Of a stretch of DNA of 52,787 nucleotides, positions 22,753 through 30,425 are shown in pieces; positions within the stretch are counted from its first letter, which is position 1, and every line of letters begins with the position of its first letter. Under the pieces are notes generated by a model that saw only the letters and a program-made list of their open reading frames with translations, searched no databases and was not told the origin of the DNA. Source of the DNA: an uncultured Bacteroidia bacterium. Its GTDB lineage: Bacteria > Bacteroidota > Bacteroidia > Bacteroidales > F082. The position numbers were made by a program, and so were the translations under genes. Location of the stretch: positions 1 to 52,787 of the forward strand of contig CADAVB010000022.1 of the NCBI GenBank assembly GCA_902791165.1, in the 5' to 3' direction.

Positions 22753-24807
22753 TTAGTCTATAACATGCTGATAATAAGTTCCTTCATTGAAATTTTTGAT
22801 ACCGTCTTTCAGGAAGTTCGCAAAGGCATCCTTGTCCAAATCATAGGCGCGGGGCTTCATCAGGAGGTTGCCGTTGTGGTCCATCAGGCAGTAATACGGC
22901 TGGGCGTTGGTGCCAAACTTCGAGATTTGGAAGTCGGCATATTTGCGCCCGATGGTCTTCTTTTCCTTGCCGTCGTAGGTCGAAGTATAACATTCCTCCT
23001 TGGGCAACGAGGTCTTGTCATCGACATACAAGGCGCAAAGAATGAAGTCGTTGCGCAGCATGTCTTTCACACGCGGGTCGCTCCACACATTGGATTCCAT
23101 CTCGCGGCAGTTCACGCAGCCGTGGCCAGTGAAATCAATGAAGATAGGCTTGTTTGTGGCTTTCGCGGCGGCCAAAGCTTGGTCGTAGTCGAAATAGCCC
23201 TTCAGGTTGTGCGGCAAGTGGAACAGGTCAGCGTATTTCGGTTCTTCCGTAAACGCAACAGTGGCAACGGTTTGCCCTTGCGGAGCCACAGACATATTGG
23301 CCATCTTGGCATCCACATACTCAATCACCTTTTCGCTGTTCTCCTCGATGATGCGGTTGAGGTCGAAATCAAGGGTTTGCTTGGGCGGCAGATAGCCCGA
23401 CAAAGCCTTCAACGGAGCGCCCCACATTCCAGGAATCATATAAATGACAAAGACGAAGTCGATGATAATCAGCACCAAACGGAACACGCCCAACTCCTTG
23501 ACTTCCTTTTCGCCCTTGAAGCGGATTTTTCCGAGGAGGTAAAAACCGAGCAGGGTGAAGCAGACTATCCAAATGCCGAGATAAACCTCGCGGTCGAGCA
23601 GGTGCCAGTGGTAGGTTTGGTCGGCCACGCTGAGGAACTTGAAGCCCAACGCGACTTCGATAAAGCCCAAAACGACCTTCACGGAAGTGAGCCAGCCACC
23701 ACTCTTGGGCAGGTTTTGGAGCAAATTCGGGAAGAAGGCAAACAAGGCAAACGGAAGCGCAAAGGCCACGGCAAAGGCAAACATCGTCACAATGGGAGCC
23801 CAAAACTCGCCCGAAGTGGATTTGATGAGCACCGTACCCACAATAGGACCCGTGCAAGCGAAGGACACCAAAACAAGCGTCAAGGCCATGAAGAAGATAC
23901 CACCTAAACTCTTGGTACTCTGTTTGCTATCGCTCTTGTTCACCATATTGCTGCCCAACGTGATTTCAAATGCGCCAAAGAACGAAGCGGCAAAAATCAT
24001 GAACACGAGGAAGAAAATGATGTTCGGTAACCAGTGCGTCGCAAGCCAGTTAAAGATGTCGGCAGTGACGCTGTTGCCGCCCAAAAGCCAGGTCGCCATG
24101 ATGATGATAGCGATAGGCAAAGTGTAAAGCAACACAATGAAAATAAAATACATAAACGCCTTGAATCGCCCTTGGGCCTTGCTTTCGCCTTCGCCGTGCA
24201 TGAAGAATGACACGGTCATGGGAATCATCGGGAAGACACAGGGCGTGAGCAATGCAGCAAAACCCCACAGGATGGCTTCGAGAATCATGGCCCATAAACC
24301 GGATTTCCCGGCTTTCGTTGCAGGCTCATCAGCCTCAATCACAGCGGGTTCGCCATAAGTCAAATTGACATCTTCTGTCAGCGAAACGCATTGGCCGTCC
24401 TTGCAGGCTTGGTAGGTGATTTCGCCCGTGATGGGGAACGAGCCGTCCTTCAGTTTGCGGAAGGTTTGGGCAAAGGCGGCCATGCCCGAAAACTGCTTGT
24501 ACTCCGTTTCAAAGATGTCGTCGTAAAACAGCGGCACCTCGGTGAGGTCGCGGGCATCGCCCACAGCCTCGAAAAACTCCGAGGTCGTGATGTCGAACAC
24601 GGTCGGCAGCGGAGCCAAGTCGGGCATTTTGGTGGAATAAATGTGGAACTGCGGGTCGATGGTGGCCGTGGCGACCAAATCGAACTCGTTCTCGTTGAGG
24701 TTTTCAATGGCGAAAGTCCATTGAACAGGGTCGATAATTTGTGCCTCGACCTGAATTGGAATGATGGCGGCAAAGGCCATCAGCAAAAAAAAGAACAGTT
24801 TTTTCAT
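22753..24807 (-). CDS. dsbD: Thiol:disulfide interchange protein DsbD
   Basis: 684 aa three-part reductase that carries electrons from cytoplasmic thioredoxin to the periplasm. After a signal peptide (1-22) the N-terminal domain has the redox pair C135/C140 (CKDGQC). Eight or so membrane helices (about 170-450) include the two essential Cys, C190 (TPCVFPM) and C318 (FACTGP). The C-terminal thioredoxin domain has C564-V-N-C567. All three cysteine pairs are present, so the protein looks functional. No TAnnTTTG box was evident directly upstream. The downstream partner is the Ntn amidase. Confidence 0.94.
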   Translation of the reverse strand: MKKLFFFLLMAFAAIIPIQVEAQIIDPVQWTFAIENLNENEFDLVATATIDPQFHIYSTKMPDLAPLPTVFDITTSEFFEAVGDARDLTEVPLFYDDIFETEYKQFSGMAAFAQTFRKLKDGSFPITGEITYQACKDGQCVSLTEDVNLTYGEPAVIEADEPATKAGKSGLWAMILEAILWGFAALLTPCVFPMIPMTVSFFMHGEGESKAQGRFKAFMYFIFIVLLYTLPIAIIIMATWLLGGNSVTADIFNWLATHWLPNIIFFLVFMIFAASFFGAFEITLGSNMVNKSDSKQSTKSLGGIFFMALTLVLVSFACTGPIVGTVLIKSTSGEFWAPIVTMFAFAVAFALPFALFAFFPNLLQNLPKSGGWLTSVKVVLGFIEVALGFKFLSVADQTYHWHLLDREVYLGIWIVCFTLLGFYLLGKIRFKGEKEVKELGVFRLVLIIIDFVFVIYMIPGMWGAPLKALSGYLPPKQTLDFDLNRIIEENSEKVIEYVDAKMANMSVAPQGQTVATVAFTEEPKYADLFHLPHNLKGYFDYDQALAAAKATNKPIFIDFTGHGCVNCREMESNVWSDPRVKDMLRNDFILCALYVDDKTSLPKEECYTSTYDGKEKKTIGRKYADFQISKFGTNAQPYYCLMDHNGNLLMKPRAYDLDKDAFANFLKDGIKNFNEGTYYQHVID

Positions 24808-24833
24808 ATTACAATTATAAGATTTTCAATTAG

Positions 24834-25148
24834 TTACATCGTTAATTTTCTATACAACACTTTCCCTTCCCGTTCAATACTTTCAACCAAATCCTTGTTC
24901 CGAAGCATGGAAAAAAGACTCAAATCCACAAAATAGGGCAGATACAAATCGTCTATTTTTGCGTCAAGAAGAGCCAATTGGAGATAGGTTAAATCGCTAC
25001 CTTTCAAGGTTATATCAATATCCGAAGCCACTTTATTCGTTCCACGCGCACGCGAACCATAAATTATAGCCTCATCGACTTCAGGAACCGAAGATAGAAC
25101 TTCACGCAAAGCATTGATTTCCATATCCTTTAGACCAAACTCCATCAT
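24834..25148 (-). CDS. MNT-domain minimal nucleotidyltransferase (antitoxin of HEPN/MNT module)
   Basis: 104 aa with the nucleotidyltransferase signature GSRARG (31-36) followed by SDIDI (42-46), the two metal-binding Asp of the pol-beta fold. Overlaps the HEPN gene by ATGA. In HEPN/MNT pairs the MNT protein can inactivate the HEPN RNase by AMPylating it. The motif is complete, so catalysis is plausible. The alternative start, the second Met, changes nothing of substance. Confidence 0.85.
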   Translation of the reverse strand: MMEFGLKDMEINALREVLSSVPEVDEAIIYGSRARGTNKVASDIDITLKGSDLTYLQLALLDAKIDDLYLPYFVDLSLFSMLRNKDLVESIEREGKVLYRKLTM

Positions 25149-25597
25149 TCTCCCATTTGTGTAAACAAGTCTTCTATTTTCTGAGAAGACAAGGATTTCA
25201 TTTTATTATAGAAACATACAAACGCATGAAAATAAGCATCTTTTACCCTAATAACCACATCGGCAGCGGTATTTTCATCATAGGTATGTGAAGTGTCGTT
25301 TCGGCGTTTAATCATCTCCATCCAAACATCGCTATCCTTTATCAACTTATTCTCAAAAGCCCAACGAATTGCATCCCTCGAACCCATAAGTTCCTTGTCG
25401 GTGCCTTGATATTCCGCATAGCTTTTCATCAATTTCCAAGCCAATTCAAAAGTAAACTCGAAACGTTGAATCAATCCATCAGACTCAAAATCATTCAATT
25501 GCCGGATCTTCATCACATTGACCACTTCTGCCAAACGGCTCAAAGCCTTTCGGTAGCTGCTCAATTTCTGTTCCCAACGTGGAAGGGTGTTTTCCAT
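25145..25597 (-). CDS. HEPN-domain protein (HI0074-like), toxin of HEPN/MNT module
   Basis: 150 aa from the ATG at 25597; the frame is open to 25672, but a promoter with good -33 and -7 spacing sits at 25616-25647, so the longer start is ruled out. It matches the nucleotidyltransferase substrate-binding HEPN family, with an all-helical fold and the R-x4-H motif R99-N-D-T-S-H104, the proposed RNase active site in HEPN toxins. The residues are intact, which favours an active toxin over a degraded one. Upstream neighbour is tilS; the module may target tRNA, but that is inference. Confidence 0.85.
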   Translation of the reverse strand: MENTLPRWEQKLSSYRKALSRLAEVVNVMKIRQLNDFESDGLIQRFEFTFELAWKLMKSYAEYQGTDKELMGSRDAIRWAFENKLIKDSDVWMEMIKRRNDTSHTYDENTAADVVIRVKDAYFHAFVCFYNKMKSLSSQKIEDLFTQMGE

Positions 25598-25615
25598 GAT
25601 TCTCAGAATTTTTGG

Positions 25616-25647
25616 CAAAAGTAGAAAATTTTCTTGCATCGTACAAA
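25616..25647 (-). promoter_or_regulatory. Promoter of the HEPN/MNT module with both boxes
   Basis: On the minus strand TTTG at 25647-25644, 20-base spacer, then TACTTTTG at 25623-25616, 19 bases before the ATG at 25597. This is one of the best-formed Bacteroidetes promoters in the window. Confidence 0.7.
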
Positions 25648-25649
25648 AA

Positions 25650-26984
25650 TTAGTCTTCAAGTCTGCAAACAAATACAGATTTTGTCACATTTGAGAGCTT
25701 AAAACGATCATCAATGCGATACCCGACTACCCAAAGAATCTCATCTTCAGCCGAAACCAGCAGCCAAACCTTGCGTTTTTGCCATTCCGTAAACTTCTGA
25801 TCCACAAAGAAATCGCTCAACAGGAACTTCAATTTGTCGAAGTCCAATTGAGCCACATCAGACGACTTGTCAATGACAAAATCGGGAGTTTTCTCCAACT
25901 TGGAAAAACAAAGATGGATTGGCAAAACTATTACATCCTCCCCTACTCCGATTTGGACTTCTTCATCCTCAATAGCCTTGATTTCAGAAAGTTGCAATTC
26001 ATCTCTGCCAATAATCAATTGGTGTGTCGAGGAAAAATACTTATTCCCTATTCCCGTATTCATTGTTTCAAAAATGAAACGGCATTGATCAGTATTGAAG
26101 CCATATTGCCTAAGCCACTCAAAAAGCAACTGAAATGAATAACCCGGCCTTTCGACAAGCTCAGAGGCCTTGGCTTCTGACAGCCGCTTTGCGTCATTGC
26201 GAGGAACGAAGCAATCCAGAAAAGCAGAATAAGGAAACCTTTGAACATCTCCATCTTGTTCAACGATTTGCGCCAACTTCTCTTTCAGCAATTCCCGATA
26301 AAGCTCGTTTTCCGAAGCAAGATACTCCAAAGATTTATATAATCCTTGCCTCGCTTCAGGTTTCAGTTCATCAAAAGCAGGCAAGAGTTGGTTGCGGATT
26401 TTGTTGCGCAAATATACCGATTCGGCGTTGGTATGGTCTTCTCTCCAAACGATTTGGTTCTCAACCGCATACTTTCGGATTTGCTCACGAGAAGCCCACA
26501 GTAAAGGTCGAATAATCACGCCGTTTTGTGGCTTCATGCCTTTCAGTCCGTTGAGGCCCGCACCGCGCAACAAGTTGATGAAAAAAGTCTCGGCTTGGTC
26601 GTCGGCATGGTGCGCCACGGCGATTTTATTATAGCCCAACCGCAGCCTCAACTGTTCAAACCAAGCATAGCGCAAGTCGCGGGCGGCCATCTCAATGGAA
26701 ATGCCGTTTTCTGAAGCGTATTTCTCGGTATCAAAATGCTTCACAAAGCACTGAATGTCATGTTTTTCCGCATATTCACGCACAAACTTCTCATCACCGT
26801 CGGACCCCTCGCCGCGCAAATGGAAATTGCAGTGCGCCGCAACAAACTCCACCTTGGCTTTCAGCAACAAATCGGCCAAAACCATGGAATCGATGCCGCC
26901 GCTGAGGGCCAGAACGACTTTTTCGCCCTCGGCAATCAAGTTACACCTATTAATATATGCCTTGAATTGGTCAAGCATAATCAT
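25650..26984 (-). CDS. tilS: tRNA(Ile)-lysidine synthetase
   Basis: 444 aa from the ATG at 26984, chosen because it would overlap (ATGA) the original stop of the flavin reductase gene upstream. The PP-loop motif LALSGGIDS (about 25-33) and the AHHADDQAETFFINLLRGAGLNGLKGM segment identify TilS, which attaches lysine to C34 of tRNA-Ile(CAU), an essential reaction. An unusual stretch at about residues 255-283 (DCFVPRNDAKRL to SELVERPGY) is not family sequence; it is the translation of a short repeat inserted in frame (see repeat at 26138-26222). The C-terminal TilS domain continues normally after it, so the enzyme is probably functional. Confidence 0.93.
   Translation of the reverse strand: MIMLDQFKAYINRCNLIAEGEKVVLALSGGIDSMVLADLLLKAKVEFVAAHCNFHLRGEGSDGDEKFVREYAEKHDIQCFVKHFDTEKYASENGISIEMAARDLRYAWFEQLRLRLGYNKIAVAHHADDQAETFFINLLRGAGLNGLKGMKPQNGVIIRPLLWASREQIRKYAVENQIVWREDHTNAESVYLRNKIRNQLLPAFDELKPEARQGLYKSLEYLASENELYRELLKEKLAQIVEQDGDVQRFPYSAFLDCFVPRNDAKRLSEAKASELVERPGYSFQLLFEWLRQYGFNTDQCRFIFETMNTGIGNKYFSSTHQLIIGRDELQLSEIKAIEDEEVQIGVGEDVIVLPIHLCFSKLEKTPDFVIDKSSDVAQLDFDKLKFLLSDFFVDQKFTEWQKRKVWLLVSAEDEILWVVGYRIDDRFKLSNVTKSVFVCRLED
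26138..26222. repeat. Short palindromic-type repeat inserted in frame in tilS
   Basis: The plus strand reads CCTTTCGACAAGCTCAGAGG at 26147-26166 and CATTGCGAGGAACGAAGCAA at 26194-26213. Both resemble dispersed intergenic repeats widespread in bacterial genomes, each partly palindromic (GGCCT/AGGCC, ATTGC/GCAAT). About 85 bases, no stop codon, frame kept. Exact borders are estimated from where TilS homology resumes. Confidence 0.65.
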
Positions 26985-26994
26985 TTCTTTTTCT

Positions 26995-27528
26995 TCACCG
27001 AAAAACCAAAGCCGCCGATTTTCTCCCCAAGTCCGTAATACTTGCCGTGCGAATAAGCCAAAGGCTTGGCGTGGTTGCGTGGTTGAGTTGGAAAGCGCCC
27101 GTGCCCTTGTCGATGAGCTTTTCCTCCGCATTGACGGCCACCACCTCAGCGATGAACATATCGTGAGAGCCTAATTCCTTCACCTCCACCACCTTGCACT
27201 CGATGCTCAACGGCGATTCGGCAATCAATGGGGCCTTCACGATTTGGGCAGGTTCGGTGTGCAAGTGCATCTGCTTGAACTTGTTGTAGTCGCGGCCCGA
27301 GCGCACACCACACCAATCCGTGGCAGCGGCCAAGTCCTCCGTCGTCAGGTTGATGACGAACTCCTTGTTTTTCATGATGAGTTCGTGCGAGTGGCGTTCC
27401 TTGCGGACGGAAATGTAGCACATGGGCGGGTCGGAGCAGATGGTGCCCGTCCAGCCGATGGTGATGATATTGTAGTTTTCCTCGCAGTCGCCGCAAGTGA
27501 CCATCACGGCGGGCAAAGGATAAATCAT
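26995..27528 (-). CDS. Flavin reductase family protein, C-terminus shifted by 8-bp duplication
   Basis: 177 aa as read. The body (IITIGWTGTICSDPPMCYISVRKERHSHELI, then FVINLTTEDLA and SRDYNKF-like GRDYNKFKQM) is the FMN-binding split-barrel of the flavin reductase/DIM6-NTAB family, which reduces flavins with NAD(P)H or acts as an FMN-binding partner. The last 19 residues are unlike the family. At 27069-27084 an 8-base tandem repeat shifts the frame; removing one copy gives AKPLAYSHGKYYGLGEKIGG, the normal family ending, and a stop at 26981 overlapping the tilS start. Start ATG at 27528 is preferred because a TTG at 27567 lies inside the promoter box. The shifted protein lacks only the final segment and may or may not be active. 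Confidence 0.8.
   Translation of the reverse strand: MIYPLPAVMVTCGDCEENYNIITIGWTGTICSDPPMCYISVRKERHSHELIMKNKEFVINLTTEDLAAATDWCGVRSGRDYNKFKQMHLHTEPAQIVKAPLIAESPLSIECKVVEVKELGSHDMFIAEVVAVNAEEKLIDKGTGAFQLNHATTPSLWLIRTASITDLGRKSAALVFR
27069..27084. repeat. 8-bp tandem duplication that frameshifts the flavin reductase gene
   Basis: GCGTGGTT occurs twice in direct succession (27069-27076, 27077-27084) on the plus strand. Two copies shift the minus-strand frame by +2; one copy restores the family's C-terminus. Confidence 0.9.
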
Positions 27529-27564
27529 AGCAGTTAAGGCTCCATTATGCTTTCTATTTTTGCG

Positions 27565-27572
27565 CAAAGATA
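27565..27572 (-). promoter_or_regulatory. TAnnTTTG box for the flavin reductase-tilS genes
   Basis: TATCTTTG on the minus strand, 36 bases before the ATG at 27528. The TTG that would give a longer flavin reductase is part of this box, so that start is unlikely. Confidence 0.5.
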
Positions 27573-27588
27573 AAGCATTTTCAAACAG

Positions 27589-28137
27589 CTATTTTATGAT
27601 ACATAACGATCGTTTAACACCATGTTCAGAAGCCATTTTCGAAAATTCTTCTTGAAAAGCAATCAAATTTTCCGTATTATTCTTCTGCTTCTCAAACACT
27701 CGAATTCCTGGCATTGATATTCGGAAATTCGTATCAGAATCTACACAAATTAGAAAATCAATGCCTCTACTTCTCCCATAAGGATAGAATCTTTTCATGT
27801 CTTTCCATTCAATCAATCTATATTCAGGATAAAACTTCGACCCTGACAACCTAGTTTGTTCAAGTCCTTTATCAGTTATCTTAAGGTTAACTGTAACTTC
27901 TGTTATTTTATGCCCAATCAACCAAAAAAGCACAAAAGAGCCCAACATCACAATAAATGGTAAAACAAATGAATAGTTATGGTTTTTCATTAATACCATA
28001 AATGGAATAGGCACAAACACACCCAAAAAACCATAGCATAAGAAAACTACGAACTCCAAATACTTCACAATCGTGTATCCTTCAGGTCTCGGGATAGTCT
28101 TTTCTTCGTCATTGATTTTCTTTTCTTTTTCGCTCAT
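27589..28137 (-). CDS. Small membrane protein of unknown function
   Basis: 182 aa from the ATG at 28137; the frame extends to 28218 but the promoter box at 28160-28167 lies between. An acidic/basic cytoplasmic N-terminus (about 1-25) is followed by two hydrophobic helices (about 30-55 and 60-80) and a soluble C-terminal domain of about 100 residues with strands (VTVNLKITDKGLEQTRLSG, EYRLIEWKDMKRFYPYG, IDFLICVDSDTNFRISM). The layout of two helices followed by a small beta domain looks like PH-like or YcxB-type domains of bacterial membrane proteins. I do not recognise a specific family. It is monocistronic. Confidence 0.7.
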   Translation of the reverse strand: MSEKEKKINDEEKTIPRPEGYTIVKYLEFVVFLCYGFLGVFVPIPFMVLMKNHNYSFVLPFIVMLGSFVLFWLIGHKITEVTVNLKITDKGLEQTRLSGSKFYPEYRLIEWKDMKRFYPYGRSRGIDFLICVDSDTNFRISMPGIRVFEKQKNNTENLIAFQEEFSKMASEHGVKRSLCIIK

Positions 28138-28159
28138 GGCTGATTGGTTTTTCCGATTG

Positions 28160-28167
28160 CAAAAATA
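28160..28167 (-). promoter_or_regulatory. TAnnTTTG box for the small membrane protein
   Basis: TATTTTTG on the minus strand, 22 bases before the ATG at 28137. Confidence 0.45.
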
Positions 28168-28230
28168 ATGATTTTCTCTGTCAGCTTGCGGAGAATACAA
28201 CAAAAACCAATTGCGCAAAACGAGCGTCTG

Positions 28231-28794
28231 CTATTGGATTTGGAGCACCCGATGAATCTGCAACGAAGCTTCAATGCAGGCTTGCATATTGCCTGCCCGT
28301 TGCTCCATGTCTTCAACGAAACAAGGTTGCAAAAAACGATAATTGGCTTGAATTTCATCATATTGCGCCAAATCCTGACCGAGCCATACCACTTTCAACT
28401 CATCGCAATGCGTTAAAACACAAGGTTCTAAACCGCCACCATCGAAGGCTGTCTTGGGCGAAAAAGTCACCCAGTCCAAATTGCTCGGCAAAGGTCGCGT
28501 TCCGTTGGTCTCGATGGCGATTTTCTTGCCTGTTTTTTGCTTCAGTTCAGCCACAAAAGCCTCGTCAATGAACAAGGATGGCTCGCCGCCAGTCAAAACA
28601 AGCAATGGAGCGTTTGGATATTTATTTACCTCATCCACAATCTCTTGCAAAGAAAGCTTCTCCCCTTCTTGGTGCTGCGTGTCGCAAAAGGCGCAGCGCA
28701 AGTTGCAGCCGCTAAAGCGCACAAAGACAGCGGGCGTTCCTGTGTGGAACCCTTCGCCCTGCAATGAGTAGAATATTTCGTTTATGCGATACAT
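28231..28794 (-). CDS. queE: 7-carboxy-7-deazaguanine synthase
   Basis: 187 aa from the ATG at 28794, overlapping the queD stop (TGATG). Radical-SAM enzyme converting 6-carboxytetrahydropterin to CDG in preQ0 synthesis. The CxxxCxxC cluster motif is C30, C34, C37 (CNLRCAFC), preceded by SLQGEG, with LTGGEPSL as the SAM-binding GGE motif and IETNGT later. The protein is compact, as in Bacteroidetes. Last gene of queF-queC-queD-queE. Confidence 0.93.
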   Translation of the reverse strand: MYRINEIFYSLQGEGFHTGTPAVFVRFSGCNLRCAFCDTQHQEGEKLSLQEIVDEVNKYPNAPLLVLTGGEPSLFIDEAFVAELKQKTGKKIAIETNGTRPLPSNLDWVTFSPKTAFDGGGLEPCVLTHCDELKVVWLGQDLAQYDEIQANYRFLQPCFVEDMEQRAGNMQACIEASLQIHRVLQIQ

Positions 28795-29147
28795 CAATCA
28801 AAATTTTGCGGCGCATCGTCCTTGATGTAGGAGGCCTTGTTGTCGCGCGATTCCCACACATCGGCGCGGTAGCAATTCGGGACGGTATCGACAATCCAAC
28901 GGGCGAGGTTCTCCGCCGTCGGATTGAAGTCGAGGACTTCGTTCAAATTGGTGTGGTCTATCTTCCCGTGAATCAGTCGTTTGATTTCGGTAAAGTCGCA
29001 CACCATGCCATTGTTGTCGAGTTTTTCGGCTCGACAGTACACGTTCACCTTCCAGTTGTGGCCGTGCAGGTTCTCGCACTTGCTCTCATAGTCGAGATAG
29101 AGTTGGTGGCAAGAGGAAATCTCTAAGGTTTTTCTGACGTAGTACAT
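28794..29147 (-). CDS. queD: 6-carboxytetrahydropterin synthase
   Basis: 117 aa T-fold enzyme that turns dihydroneopterin triphosphate into 6-carboxytetrahydropterin. Zinc ligands H14 (SCHQL), H28 and H30 (LHGHNW) and catalytic C24 are present, along with VCDFTEIK and DHTNLNE. Short form, as normal for the QueD-I group. Its stop overlaps the queE start; a 75-base repeat-bearing gap separates it from queC. Confidence 0.93.
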   Translation of the reverse strand: MYYVRKTLEISSCHQLYLDYESKCENLHGHNWKVNVYCRAEKLDNNGMVCDFTEIKRLIHGKIDHTNLNEVLDFNPTAENLARWIVDTVPNCYRADVWESRDNKASYIKDDAPQNFD

Positions 29148-29151
29148 ATTT

Positions 29152-29213
29152 CAGTTTACAGTTTACAGTTATCAGTTGTTGGTTAAGGTAGGGGCTGACC
29201 TACGTGTCAGCCC
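29152..29213. repeat. Direct repeats and 8-bp palindrome between queC and queD
   Basis: The gap holds CAGTTTACAGTTTACAGTT-type direct repeats (about 29152-29170), followed by GGGCTGAC (29192-29199) and GTCAGCCC (29206-29213), a perfect hairpin with 6-base loop. There is no T tract on the minus strand, so this looks like a dispersed repeat rather than a terminator. Confidence 0.6.
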
Positions 29214-29222
29214 ATCAAAAAA

Positions 29223-29876
29223 TCAGGATTCGTATTCGGTTTTGTCTTCAATTCCAGCATCGCGCAGGGCTTGAATGCGTTCGTGACAGGTGCCGCATTT
29301 GCCGCAGTGCTTCTCGCCGCCCTTGTAGCACGAATAGGTTTCGGTGTAGTCCAATCCTAAAGCCTTGCCGTGTTCAGCTATCTCTTTCTTGCTCAATAAT
29401 GTATAAGGCGCATAGATTGTGATATTCTCATACGTTCCCGCGGACATGGCCTCCGACATGGCATTGACAAAATCAGGGCGGCAGTCGGGATAAATCGAGT
29501 GGTCGCCGGCGTGGTTGGCAATCATCACGCGCTTCAGACCGTTGCTCTCGGCGATGCCTGCGGCGATGGCGAGCATGATGCCGTTGCGGAATGGCACCAC
29601 TGTGGATTTCATGTTCTCGTCGTCGTAGTTGCCCTCGGGAATGTCATTGGCGGTCATCAGCAGGGCACTCTTGAAGTAACGGTGCATGAATTCCAGCGGG
29701 ACGATGATGTGTTTGATGCCCAAGCGCTGACAATGCGTCACGGCGCAGACGCGCTCACGACCGTTTTGGGTTGAGCCATAGTCGAAAGTGATGGCCAAGG
29801 CGATTTCGTCCTTGTATTCATACAACATCGTGGTAGAGTCCATGCCTCCCGATATAATAATCACCGCGTCTTTCAT
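29223..29876 (-). CDS. queC: 7-cyano-7-deazaguanine synthase
   Basis: 217 aa. ATP-dependent conversion of CDG to preQ0. The PP-loop SGGMDS is at 9-14, [11 protein letters not shown] follows, and the C-terminal zinc site has Cys in [19 protein letters not shown]. Start overlaps the queF stop by ATGA. Normal length. Confidence 0.95.
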   Translation of the reverse strand: MKDAVIIISGGMDSTTMLYEYKDEIALAITFDYGSTQNGRERVCAVTHCQRLGIKHIIVPLEFMHRYFKSALLMTANDIPEGNYDDENMKSTVVPFRNGIMLAIAAGIAESNGLKRVMIANHAGDHSIYPDCRPDFVNAMSEAMSAGTYENITIYAPYTLLSKKEIAEHGKALGLDYTETYSCYKGGEKHCGKCGTCHERIQALRDAGIEDKTEYES

Positions 29877-30343
29877 AAGTTGTGGAATGCTGACATTAAA
29901 CGTTGCTTGACTATGTCTTGATGCTCCACATCACCGTAGTTGGCAAACGGCTTGATGGAAATGCCGCCACGCGGATTGAACAAGCCGATGACCTCAAGAT
30001 ATTTGGGGTCCATCAACTTGACTAAATCCTTCATAATGATGTTCACGCAATCCTCGTGGAAGTCGCCGTGGTTGCGAAAGCTGAAGAGGTAGAGTTTCAG
30101 GCTCTTGCTCTCCACCATCAGCGTGCGCGGGATGTAATTAATAATAAGGTGTCCAAAGTCGGGCTGGCCAGTTTTGGGGCAAAGTGAAGTGAACTCGGGG
30201 CAGTCCAAAGTCACAAGGTACTCGTTTTCAGGATGTTTGTTCTCAAACACCTCTAACACTTCGGGCGTATAGTCGTAACTATATTGGGTGTTTTGGTTGC
30301 CCAGCAACGTAACGCCTTGCAGTTCTTTCTCGTTTCTTGACAT
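29873..30343 (-). CDS. queF: NADPH-dependent 7-cyano-7-deazaguanine reductase
   Basis: 156 aa from the ATG at 30343; the frame runs on to 30412 but through a terminator and the promoter box, so the shorter start is right. Reduces preQ0 to preQ1. The catalytic Cys is C55 in [15 protein letters not shown], with Asp62 following, as in the unimodular QueF family; [22 protein letters not shown] is the substrate-binding stretch. It heads the queF-queC-queD-queE operon, which lacks only FolE for preQ1 synthesis. Confidence 0.95.
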   Translation of the reverse strand: MSRNEKELQGVTLLGNQNTQYSYDYTPEVLEVFENKHPENEYLVTLDCPEFTSLCPKTGQPDFGHLIINYIPRTLMVESKSLKLYLFSFRNHGDFHEDCVNIIMKDLVKLMDPKYLEVIGLFNPRGGISIKPFANYGDVEHQDIVKQRLMSAFHNL

Positions 30344-30360
30344 GGTTTGAATTTTGGCTG

Positions 30361-30368
30361 CAAAAATA
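30361..30368 (-). promoter_or_regulatory. TAnnTTTG box for the queuosine operon
   Basis: TATTTTTG on the minus strand, 17 bases before the queF ATG. The leader is too short for a preQ1 riboswitch. The box abuts the upstream terminator's T tract. Confidence 0.5.
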
Positions 30369-30409
30369 ATAAAAATTGTAAGGCTGCCATAATATGACAG
30401 CCCTACAAT
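30369..30409 (-). terminator. Terminator of the first POT transporter gene
   Basis: Stem ATTGTA-GGCTG pairing with CAGCC-TACAAT (arms 30375-30385 region and 30399-30409) with one mismatch each side, followed on the minus strand by TTTTTATTATTTTT. It lies 16 bases beyond the transporter stop. Confidence 0.82.
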
Positions 30410-30425
30410 CATATCAAATTGATTC

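Noticed and set aside
26138-26222. The tilS insertion as an intein or part of a CRISPR array
   Set aside because: Far too short for an intein, single copy, no repeat-spacer periodicity.
27528-27567. Longer flavin reductase from a TTG at 27567
   Set aside because: This TTG is part of the TATCTTTG promoter box; the family N-terminus starts at the ATG at 27528.
30344-30425. Possible preQ1 riboswitch upstream of the queuosine operon
   Set aside because: The promoter box is only 17 bases before the queF ATG; the hairpin beyond it is the terminator of the POT gene.
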